Below are positions 1 through 4,713 of a DNA stretch of 5,661 bases, piece by piece. Positions within the stretch are counted from its first letter, which is position 1, and the number at the start of each line of letters is the position of its first letter. The DNA is taken from contig DHBS01000039.1 of assembly GCA_002398825.1 (NCBI GenBank), positions 1 through 5,661 of the forward strand, given 5' to 3'. This stretch comes from Syntrophomonas sp. UBA4922. Lineage in GTDB: Bacteria; Bacillota; Syntrophomonadia; Syntrophomonadales; Syntrophomonadaceae. Made by a program: the position numbers and the translations under genes. A model generated the notes under the pieces. It was not told the DNA's origin and searched no databases. It saw only the letters and a program-made list of their open reading frames with translations.

Positions 1-187
<187 letters not shown>

Positions 188-220
188 TAAAAACGCTTTC
201 AAGCTTTATCTCTGTATGCA

Positions 221-241
221 GTTTTCAGGGAACCTGAAAAC
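221..241 (+). other. Perfect hairpin in the rRNA spacer
   Basis: GTTTTCAGG (221-229) pairs completely with CCTGAAAAC (233-241) across a GAA loop, a 9-bp stem just after the 23S end. No U-tract follows, so it does not look like a terminator. A role in rRNA processing is likely but inferred. Similar TTTTCAG-containing sequences are common after 23S genes in Bacillota. Confidence 0.6.
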
Positions 242-384
242 AGGCGTCAGTCGTCAGGCGGCGGACGTCGGAAGAATGGATATCCTGAGAGGCAATGTCA
301 TTCTGAGCAGAGGGTGTTCAGGATTACGAAAAGCAGATGGAACAAGGAGACTTGTTCGAAACAAGTGAATAAAGATTAAGATTT

Positions 385-449
385 CCTGGTGCGTCGATGC
401 TCAGGCCTGAAGCCTTCGATCCATCGACACTAGGCGACAGAATGTCGCC
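385..449 (+). other. Adjoining, mutually overlapping spacer hairpins
   Basis: CCTGGTG plus TCGATG (385-391, 394-399) can pair with CATCGACACTAGG (422-434), giving 13 pairs with a 2-nt bulge and one G.U. The adjacent GGCGACA (433-439) pairs perfectly with TGTCGCC (443-449) across a GAA loop. The two stems share bases 433-434, so they compete at that junction. No function is evident beyond possible processing. Confidence 0.5.
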
Positions 450-513
450 GTCGCAATAGCTGGATTATTATTTCATCTAGCTACTCGATAATAATTTCAT
501 AGCAATCATTTTT

Positions 514-626
514 CCTGGTGACTATAGCGGAGAGGACACACCCGTTCCCATCCCGAACACGGTAGTTAAGCTCTCCAGCGCCGATGGTACTGCAGTTTTT
601 CTGTGGGAGAGTAGGACGTTGCCAGG
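514..626 (+). rRNA. rrf: 5S ribosomal RNA
   Basis: This is a complete 5S rRNA gene. The 5' CCTGG and 3' CCAGG ends close helix I. In between lie the conserved ACACCCGTTCCCATCCCGAA region, the AGTTAAGC segment and the GGGAGAGTAGGACG segment near 605-618. The 113-bp core is slightly shorter than the usual 115-120, so the mature ends may extend by a base or two on each side. It follows 23S in the normal operon order. Confidence 0.96.
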
Positions 627-681
627 ATTATTATTTTTCTGCTGACGCAATAGGGAGTCTGCTTGCGTATAATATAAGCAC

Positions 682-711
682 AAAAAAGGACCGGTTCACC
701 CGGCCCTTTTT
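682..711. terminator. Bidirectional intrinsic terminator between 5S and the diiron gene
   Basis: GGACCGG (688-694) faces CCGGCCC (700-706) around a 5-nt loop, with an A-run before and a T-run after. Read on the minus strand the stem is fully paired (one G.U) and ends in TTTTTT, which suits termination of the 726-1184 gene. Read on the plus strand it has one A.C mismatch but still ends in TTTTT, so it can also stop the rRNA operon. Confidence 0.85.
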
Positions 712-725
712 AGGATGATCGACTA

Positions 726-1184
726 TTACCATACCTCGGGGAAGGCCATATTGGTATAGATTTCCTCTAACCTGGTTTTATGGCCCTGTTCCATCTTGGC
801 CAGTTCTTCAAAAACGCCCTTCTGTTCATTGCTGTCGCTTTCCTGTGCAAAAGCCAGATAAGTTTTCATGGCTTCCTCTTCCTTCTTCATGGCCAGGGCG
901 ATGGCATCGACCGGTTTCATGTCCAGGGTCAGCGGAGGCAGTTCAACAGATTCGGCGACTTTGAAGTCAGCAGGGGCAGATTTAAACTTCAGGGGCTTGT
1001 CCGGATTCCTCAGGAACGCCGTTAAAATGTCGCGGTGATTCTTCTCTTCCTTGGCAAGCTCATCGAAGATTTGTTTCATTCCAGTATCCAAATTTTTCTG
1101 AGACAGGGCATAGTAGAAGTCATAAGCTTCAATTTCATTGTCGATGGCCATACTGATGACAGACTCATATGGTGTAAGAGCCAT
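726..1184 (-). CDS. Ferritin-like diiron protein, rubrerythrin family without rubredoxin domain
   Basis: The 152-residue product has the paired helical pattern of a four-helix ferritin-like bundle. Likely iron ligands are E17 (in E-x2-A-x3-Y), E47 and H50 (ExxH), E102 (again E-x2-A-x3-Y) and E132 and H135 (a second ExxH). This is the full set expected for a rubrerythrin diiron site. It has no cysteines, so the rubredoxin-like Fe(SCys)4 domain of classical rubrerythrin is absent. Family members are cytoplasmic and act in peroxide or oxygen defence or iron handling in anaerobes; which applies here is not visible. The ATG at 1184 follows a GAGGGGGG ribosome binding site (1192-1199) at suitable spacing. 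It is convergent with the rRNA operon and is a single-gene unit with its own promoter and terminator. Confidence 0.9.
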   Translation of the reverse strand: MALTPYESVISMAIDNEIEAYDFYYALSQKNLDTGMKQIFDELAKEEKNHRDILTAFLRNPDKPLKFKSAPADFKVAESVELPPLTLDMKPVDAIALAMKKEEEAMKTYLAFAQESDSNEQKGVFEELAKMEQGHKTRLEEIYTNMAFPEVW

Positions 1185-1211
1185 ATCAAAACCCCCCTCA
1201 ATTTTTATTTA

Positions 1212-1240
1212 ATTTTACTAGAATAAGAAACATTAGACAA
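1212..1240 (-). promoter_or_regulatory. Promoter of the diiron protein gene
   Basis: On the minus strand TTGTCT (1235-1240) and TAAAAT (1212-1217) are separated by exactly 17 bp, a good sigma-A arrangement. Transcription would start near 1205, immediately before the ribosome binding site, giving a very short leader. Just upstream lies a CCTTAAGG palindrome (1251-1258), which could be an operator, though nothing identifies its regulator. Confidence 0.65.
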
Positions 1241-1383
1241 GATATTCCAACCTTAAGGATATTTAAATTCGGGCTCATTGCGGCTTGAGGACTGTCGACC
1301 GGGATGTTCCGGATGATGTGGAAGAAGCGTTTCCCAGGGTAATTTTACGCTAACGTATCTTGACGCGATCCAGTATGATTCTA
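1241..1383. other. Intergenic stretch with no recognised gene
   Basis: These 143 bp lie between the two divergent promoters. I see no open reading frame with a ribosome binding site and no recognisable RNA. The only notable item is a 15-bp sequence at 1252-1266 (CTTAAGGATATTTAA) that recurs exactly at 1542-1556, within the leader between the first riboswitch and its terminator. Confidence 0.5.
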
Positions 1384-1413
1384 TTGACATATTCTTCACA
1401 TGGGTCTTATAAT
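1384..1413 (+). promoter_or_regulatory. Strong sigma-A-type promoter for the tandem riboswitch leader
   Basis: A consensus TTGACA (1384-1389) and a consensus TATAAT (1408-1413) stand 18 bp apart. Transcription would begin near 1420, about 35 nt before the first aptamer, so the full leader to the start codon is about 360 nt. A promoter this close to consensus suggests that control lies in the RNA rather than in initiation. Confidence 0.85.
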
Positions 1414-1455
1414 GTAATATGTATAAAAGTATAAAAGAGTATTAACTTGAATAAA

Positions 1456-1528
1456 GGCAAACTCGCTGAAAGGCGGGGACGCAAAGCCACGGGTCTAAAG
1501 ACGTAAGGTCAATGACAGCCGGGTTGCC
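1456..1528 (+). promoter_or_regulatory. c-di-GMP-I riboswitch aptamer, copy 1
   Basis: This is a textbook GEMM aptamer. P1 is GGCAA (1456-1460) with TTGCC (1524-1528). A stem capped by a GAAA tetraloop follows, then the invariant GGGACGCAAAGCC block, then the GGTCTAAAG tetraloop-receptor side and the closing GCCGGGTTGCC. It binds cyclic di-GMP. The 3' strand of P1 has a second partner: 1522-1531 can pair over 10 contiguous positions (three G.U) with 1561-1570, which is the 5' arm of the downstream terminator. Ligand binding, by holding P1, should let the terminator form and so turn the gene off. The off direction is inferred from pairing, not measured. Confidence 0.95.
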
Positions 1529-1557
1529 AAGAAAAAGTATTCTTAAGGATATTTAAT

Positions 1558-1588
1558 CTGCTTGGCGGCTGGCTGAAGCAGGTTTTTT
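1558..1588 (+). terminator. Intrinsic terminator controlled by riboswitch 1
   Basis: CTGCTTGGC (1558-1566) pairs with GCT plus AAGCAG (1572-1581 with one bulged G) around a 5-nt loop, then TTTTTT. It lies inside the leader, between the two aptamers, about 200 nt before the start codon, so it is an attenuator rather than a gene-end terminator. Its 5' arm (1561-1570) is the same sequence that can pair with the P1 strand of aptamer 1, giving a clean terminator/antiterminator choice. Confidence 0.8.
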
Positions 1589-1638
1589 AATTTAATACTA
1601 ATCAGGACGGCGGGGCTTGAAGCCCCTTCACCGATAAT

Positions 1639-1711
1639 GGCAAACTCGTCGAAAGGCGGGGACGCAAAGCCACGGGTCTAAAGACGTAAGGTCAATGACA
1701 GCCGGGTTGCC
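1639..1711 (+). promoter_or_regulatory. c-di-GMP-I riboswitch aptamer, copy 2
   Basis: This is a second GEMM aptamer of the same 73-nt length. It is identical to copy 1 except for two bases next to the tetraloop (TC in place of CT), so the GAAA cap and all invariant ligand-contacting blocks are kept. It can be transcribed only if the terminator after copy 1 is bypassed. Unlike copy 1 it is not followed by a terminator but by a ribosome-binding-site hairpin, so it probably acts on translation. A GGGGC/GCCCC hairpin (1612-1626) precedes it. Whether ligand turns this copy on or off cannot be decided from the pairing options alone. Confidence 0.95.
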
Positions 1712-1748
1712 GAAGAGGAGGATTTTAAGTATCCGCTTTTTCTATACG

Positions 1749-1771
1749 GTCCGTCCTTAATAAAGGAGGAC
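1749..1771 (+). promoter_or_regulatory. Ribosome-binding-site sequestering hairpin (platform of riboswitch 2)
   Basis: GTCC and TCCTT (1749-1752, 1754-1758; G1753 bulged) pair with AAGGA and GGAC (1763-1771) around an AATA loop. This buries the whole AAGGAGGA Shine-Dalgarno sequence of the 1779 gene. The anti-SD strand has two other possible partners: AGGAGGAT at 1716-1723, directly after aptamer 2, and AGGACGG at 1604-1610, upstream of it (7 perfect pairs with 1751-1757). Either would free the ribosome binding site. Confidence 0.7.
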
Positions 1772-1778
1772 GTGCTTG

Positions 1779-2606
1779 ATGCTGGCATCAAAAGACCGTA
1801 TTGGAATCCTGAAAATTAAAGCATTTGTACTTTTATTATGCTTCATCTTCAATACCTTTCCGGCTAGTGCCTTGGCATCTGCAGAGGAGGTTATTATAGA
1901 TACCGGGGCAATAAAGCGGGGAATTGTTGACATTGCTTATCGAAGTGACAGCCCCGAAAAGGTTAAGGTTGTGATCCAAAAAGATTCTCAAAGATATACC
2001 TATGATTTGAGAACCGATGGTTCATATAAAAGCTTTCCTCTTCAAATGGGTAATGGTGATTATACAGTAAGTGTACTGCAAAATACACAGGGGACTAAAT
2101 ATAAGTATTTAAAGACAGAACACGTTTCTTTAGCATTGCAGGACCAGAGTTCACTGTATTTGAACTCCATACAGAATATCGATTATGGCAGCGGCTTAGT
2201 TGCGGATAAGGCCGAAGAGCTTACCCAGGGCTTTACTACCGATGAAGCTAAAGTAGAAGCCATATACAATTACATCGTAGACAATTGCAGTTACGACTAT
2301 GATAAAATGAGAACCGTGCAAACCGGATATATCCCTGATACGGACGATACATTGTTCACTAAAAAAGGTATCTGCTATGATTATGCATCGCTTTTTGCGT
2401 CAATGACACGAAGTGTTGGCATACCATGCAAATTAGTCAAAGGATATGCAGATAATGTAAATGGCTATCATGCCTGGAATGAAGTGGATTTAAACGGAGA
2501 ATGGATGGTTATTGACACTACCTCCGATATGCAGCGGAGAGCAGCCCATAAAACATATACCATGGAAAAACCGGCAGCATCTTATTCCAAAACATACGAG
2601 TATTAA
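1779..2606 (+). CDS. Secreted transglutaminase-like protein (putative cysteine protease fold)
   Basis: The 275-residue product starts with a signal peptide (basic KDRIGILKIK, hydrophobic residues about 15-30, likely cleavage near ASA-LASA, residues 29-35). A beta-rich segment (about 38-120) is followed by a transglutaminase-core domain (about 155-250). The expected triad is visible: C199 in KKGICYDYA, H231 in YHAWNEV and D246 in MVIDTT. No transmembrane or cell-wall anchor is seen, so it is probably exported freely. This fold includes true transglutaminases, amidases and proteases such as LapG, so the reaction is not settled; hydrolysis is a reasonable guess. I chose the ATG at 1779 over the adjacent TTG at 1776 because it sits 9 nt after GGAGG (1765-1769). 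It is monocistronic, under two c-di-GMP-I riboswitches, and ends at a terminator. Confidence 0.88.
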   Translation: MLASKDRIGILKIKAFVLLLCFIFNTFPASALASAEEVIIDTGAIKRGIVDIAYRSDSPEKVKVVIQKDSQRYTYDLRTDGSYKSFPLQMGNGDYTVSVLQNTQGTKYKYLKTEHVSLALQDQSSLYLNSIQNIDYGSGLVADKAEELTQGFTTDEAKVEAIYNYIVDNCSYDYDKMRTVQTGYIPDTDDTLFTKKGICYDYASLFASMTRSVGIPCKLVKGYADNVNGYHAWNEVDLNGEWMVIDTTSDMQRRAAHKTYTMEKPAASYSKTYEY

Positions 2607-2646
2607 ATTATTATTAAAACATACCCCCTGATAAATCGTCAGAACG

Positions 2647-2672
2647 CCTGCACATTTTATGCAGGTTTTTTG
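2647..2672 (+). terminator. Intrinsic terminator after the transglutaminase-like gene
   Basis: CCTGCA (2647-2652) pairs with TGCAGG (2660-2665) around a 7-nt loop and is followed by TTTTTTG and a further T-rich stretch. It lies 41 nt after the stop codon. It should separate this transcription unit from the regulator gene downstream. Confidence 0.85.
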
Positions 2673-2688
2673 TTTTTCAAATTTTGTA

Positions 2689-2717
2689 TTGGTGGAGATA
2701 GGACTCTTTAGTATAAT
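2689..2717 (+). promoter_or_regulatory. Probable promoter of the BTAD regulator gene
   Basis: A perfect TATAAT (2712-2717) has a poor -35 match, TTGGTG (2689-2694), at 17-bp spacing. The start would be near 2724, leaving a leader of about 70 nt. The weak -35 suggests low or activator-dependent expression, which is an inference. Confidence 0.5.
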
Positions 2718-2791
2718 TAAATCTACAGTTATCATGCCTATTTTTTACTCATCATAGAAATGTCCGGGGATTTATAGGAGAGCTGATTGAA

Positions 2792-4027
2792 TTGATTGAA
2801 CAAAAGCACAATCATACCAATGTTATAAATAACATAAAGATTTATACACTGGGTGAATTTAGAATTGTCTTAAGAAATGGAGAAATCTATAATACTTCAA
2901 GCAAATCAAATCGGCTTTGGAGTTTATTTAAGTTTCTTCTCATCAATTTAAATAAAGGAATTACTCCGGATATTCTTTTAGAAAACGTCTCTCCCGAAAT
3001 AGATTATACTGACCCAACCAATGCCGTTTATAACATGGTTTATCGGTTGAGGAAACTCTTATCCAATGAATCAATTTTTGGAAATAGCAAAGAAATTATT
3101 TTGTTTACTAACGGATGCTACAAATTAAATTTTGACGAAGATGTCTGGATCGATTTCATTGAACTGGAAAAGTCATTTAATAATGCTGAAACCCAAAAAA
3201 AAGAAGATCCGCAGCGGTCGACAGAATACTACTTGAATGCTTTTGATATCTATGGCGGGGAACTCTTGCCAGAGCTTATTTATGAGAGCTGGCTTTTTCC
3301 CAAAAGAACCTATTACCGTAACTTATATCTTAAAATCATTGCGAATTTAACCAAGCTGTATGCAGATCAAAAGTTATACGGCGCTATTGTTGAAATCTGC
3401 CAAAAGGCAGTATCTATTGAACCACATGAAGAAGAGATTCAGGTGCAATTAATGGAAAATTTGATCCGTGTAGGGAAAATTAGAGAAGCAAAAGATTTCT
3501 ATGAGAAAACTGTCAGTATCCTGGAAAAGGAATTTGGTATTCAACCAACTTCCGAATTGCAAAGAATAGCGCAATTGCTCAAATCAGAATATGTACAGAT
3601 CAAGACCGGCAGCAAAGTCATATCTCAAATTTTGATGAACGACGCAATGAATGGGGCCTTTTTCTGTGATTATAGAGACTTCTATACCATATATGTATTA
3701 GAAAAAAGAAAATGTGAAAGATCAGGAAATGCACTTTGCCCAGTTTACGTTGAATTTGAAAACGAAAAGAATGTTTTTAAATCGAATGCCTATAAAAATT
3801 CAGCCATAAAGGCATTTAAAGAAACTCTGGTCAACGGTTTAAGAAAAGGGGACATGGTCAGCTTAATTAATAAAACACGGTTTTTAATTTTACTGAACAA
3901 TACCGAATATCAGATCGTGAAGATGGTAATGGATAGAATCATTGACCGATTTCATAAAAGTGCTTTTAAAGATATTATCCTGGAGATAGAAGTTTGTCCT
4001 TCATTACCTAAGCCGAAAAGCAAGTGA
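2792..4027 (+). CDS. SARP/BTAD-type transcriptional regulator with degenerate GGDEF-like C-terminus
   Basis: The 411-residue protein has three parts. Residues about 14-115 look like an OmpR-type winged helix (IYTLGEFRIVLRNG, then NAVYNMVYRLRKLL as the probable recognition helix). Residues about 117-263 match the helical-repeat bacterial transcriptional activator domain, beginning DVWIDFIELEKSF and including REAKDFYEKTV and LEKEFGIQPTSEL. Residues about 288-403 resemble a GGDEF fold: LRKGDMVSLINKTRFLILL (350-368) lines up with the LRxxDxVARYGGDEFxILL segment, but the signature GGDEF is replaced by NKTRF, so it cannot make c-di-GMP in the usual way. It is predicted cytoplasmic. The TTG start at 2792 has an AGGAGAG site (2776-2782) at suitable spacing. 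It may regulate its neighbours; its targets and any ligand are unknown. Confidence 0.85.
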   Translation: MIEQKHNHTNVINNIKIYTLGEFRIVLRNGEIYNTSSKSNRLWSLFKFLLINLNKGITPDILLENVSPEIDYTDPTNAVYNMVYRLRKLLSNESIFGNSKEIILFTNGCYKLNFDEDVWIDFIELEKSFNNAETQKKEDPQRSTEYYLNAFDIYGGELLPELIYESWLFPKRTYYRNLYLKIIANLTKLYADQKLYGAIVEICQKAVSIEPHEEEIQVQLMENLIRVGKIREAKDFYEKTVSILEKEFGIQPTSELQRIAQLLKSEYVQIKTGSKVISQILMNDAMNGAFFCDYRDFYTIYVLEKRKCERSGNALCPVYVEFENEKNVFKSNAYKNSAIKAFKETLVNGLRKGDMVSLINKTRFLILLNNTEYQIVKMVMDRIIDRFHKSAFKDIILEIEVCPSLPKPKSK

Positions 4028-4314
4028 TACGTTATCGCCTTGATATTCCCATCGATTAGGTGGCTTAAAACCGCCCTCCCATTCTTAATCAAACTTTACC
4101 ACACATAAAAACCGATCAATAATGTTTCCTTATGGCATCAATGCTTCTAAAACTGTATAAAATTTGCTGGGGTTCAAGGACAAATCTTGAACTTCATTTC
4201 TTGAATCAGTCGGCCCATGGTTTAGCAGGCAGGATGCAGGCCTAATAAGTGTGATTGAACTGTGAGTAATATATGGTAATTTTAGATCAACACATAGCAT
4301 TGGGTGGGGATCAG
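4028..4314. other. Intergenic region with inverted and direct TTCAAG/CTTGAA motifs
   Basis: These 287 bp hold no supported gene. A hairpin-forming inverted repeat, GTTCAAG (4172-4178) and CTTGAAC (4186-4192), is followed by a further TCTTGAA (4199-4205), so the hexamer appears three times in 33 bp. TCTTGAA is directly repeated at 4185 and 4199, 14 bp apart. This could be an operator, possibly for the BTAD regulator just upstream. A weak promoter-like pair, TTGAAC (4255-4260) and TAATTT (4277-4282), lies before the next gene. A short GGTGG/CCGCC hairpin after the regulator stop lacks a T-run and is not a convincing terminator. Confidence 0.45.
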
Positions 4315-4581
4315 ATGAAAAAACATAACAAAGAGTCCATATACGACAGAGAACAGTCTGATAAAGAGCCAAAGGATAGGACCTTTATTGTTAAGGTTAA
4401 ATATAATCAAAACTATAGCATGCAAGGTTCTATTCAGTGGATCGAGAAAGGTAAAATCGTCAATTTCCGTAGTGAGATGGAGTTGCTTTCCCTTTTAAGT
4501 GAATCTATAAACAATAAGGAAATCAGAAGTTGGGAGGATGATCATTCAATATTATTGATAGTAAAAGATGAGACTTCGTAA
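4315..4581 (+). CDS. Small conserved-looking protein of unknown function (88 aa)
   Basis: I cannot assign a function. The 88-residue product has a charged, probably disordered start (1-21). A compact core follows, FIVKVKYNQNYSMQGSIQW (24-42), then IEKGKIVNFRSEMELLSLLSESI (43-65). The pattern of beta strands with a Y-x-QN-x3-QG-x2-x-W motif followed by FRS-x-x-ELL-x-L recalls small proteins found near BTAD-type regulators in clostridia; this is from memory and unchecked. No signal peptide or membrane segment is seen, so it is cytoplasmic. I prefer the ATG at 4315, after GGTGGGGA (4303-4310), to the in-frame ATG at 4273, which has no ribosome binding site. It ends about 15 nt before the c-di-GMP-II aptamer, so it may share a transcript with the repeat protein. 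Confidence 0.6.
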   Translation: MKKHNKESIYDREQSDKEPKDRTFIVKVKYNQNYSMQGSIQWIEKGKIVNFRSEMELLSLLSESINNKEIRSWEDDHSILLIVKDETS

Positions 4582-4595
4582 GGCTGTTGGCTTAT

Positions 4596-4674
4596 AAGAG
4601 GGGATGCGATGAAGCGTGTTTTTATTTGGGCACTTTAAACACGATTGAGCAAGTAGTGCAACCGGCCTTTTCTT
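4596..4674 (+). promoter_or_regulatory. c-di-GMP-II riboswitch
   Basis: The class II hallmarks are present in order: GATGAAG (4608-4614), a P2 stem CGTGTTT (4615-4621) with AAACACG (4637-4643), the loop TTATTTGGGCACTT (4622-4635), then GAGCAAGTAGTGCAACCGG (4647-4665). GCACT and AGTGC give the class II pseudoknot. P1 is AAGAGGGG (4596-4603) with CCTTTTCTT (4666-4674): 8 pairs with one bulged U and two G.U. This is unrelated in structure to the two c-di-GMP-I aptamers upstream but senses the same second messenger. It lies in the gap between the 88-residue gene and the Asp-Ala repeat gene and leads directly to the latter's ribosome binding site. No separate promoter is obvious. Confidence 0.9.
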
Positions 4675-4704
4675 TATTTACATTAAGGCAAATAAGGAGA
4701 GGAG
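4666..4704 (+). promoter_or_regulatory. SD-sequestering platform of the c-di-GMP-II switch
   Basis: CCTTTTCTT (4666-4674) can pair over nine contiguous positions (two G.U) with AAGGAGAGG (4694-4702), which holds the Shine-Dalgarno sequence of the 4714 gene. The same nine bases are the 3' strand of aptamer P1, so the two helices exclude each other. Ligand-stabilised P1 should expose the ribosome binding site, giving an on-switch at translation. There is no terminator here, which fits an element inside a polycistronic message. Confidence 0.7.
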
Positions 4705-4713
4705 CGATACATA

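Larger units (their letters stand above)
188..513 (+). other. 23S-5S internal transcribed spacer
   Basis: This spacer carries no protein gene and no convincing tRNA. It is rich in hairpins: a perfect 9-bp stem at 221-241, an imperfect 13-bp stem at 385-434, a 7-bp stem at 433-449 and a small 5-bp stem-loop at 350-366. Some of these are probably RNA-processing structures. Short sequences that flank the 5S gene also occur inside the spacer: TTTCCTGGTG at 382-391 and GGATTATTATTT at 462-473. Confidence 0.85.

Noticed and set aside
349..367. Stem-loop ACTTG-TTCGAAA-CAAGT resembling a tRNA T-arm in the spacer
   Set aside because: No acceptor, D-arm or anticodon stem can be built around it, so it is probably an ordinary hairpin.
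668..673. TATAAT after the 5S gene as a promoter
   Set aside because: No -35 element lies at usable spacing, and the transcript would run straight into the terminator at 682-711.
780..1226. Plus-strand frames opposite the diiron protein gene
   Set aside because: They are shadows of the 726-1184 gene, which has clear ligand motifs, a promoter and a ribosome binding site.
2490..2735. Minus-strand 81-codon frame at the end of the transglutaminase-like gene
   Set aside because: It overlaps the catalytic region of that gene and the terminator, and has no protein-like features of its own.
4130..4372. Minus-strand 80-codon frame in the intergenic region
   Set aside because: It has a Cys/Pro/His-rich composition without domain pattern, no ribosome binding site, and overlaps the start of the 88-residue gene.
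4609..4638. Mini-ORF MKRVFIWAL with a preceding GAGGGG, a possible leader peptide
   Set aside because: The bases are explained by the conserved core of the c-di-GMP-II aptamer (GATGAAG and TTTATTTGGGCAC) and its P1 strand.
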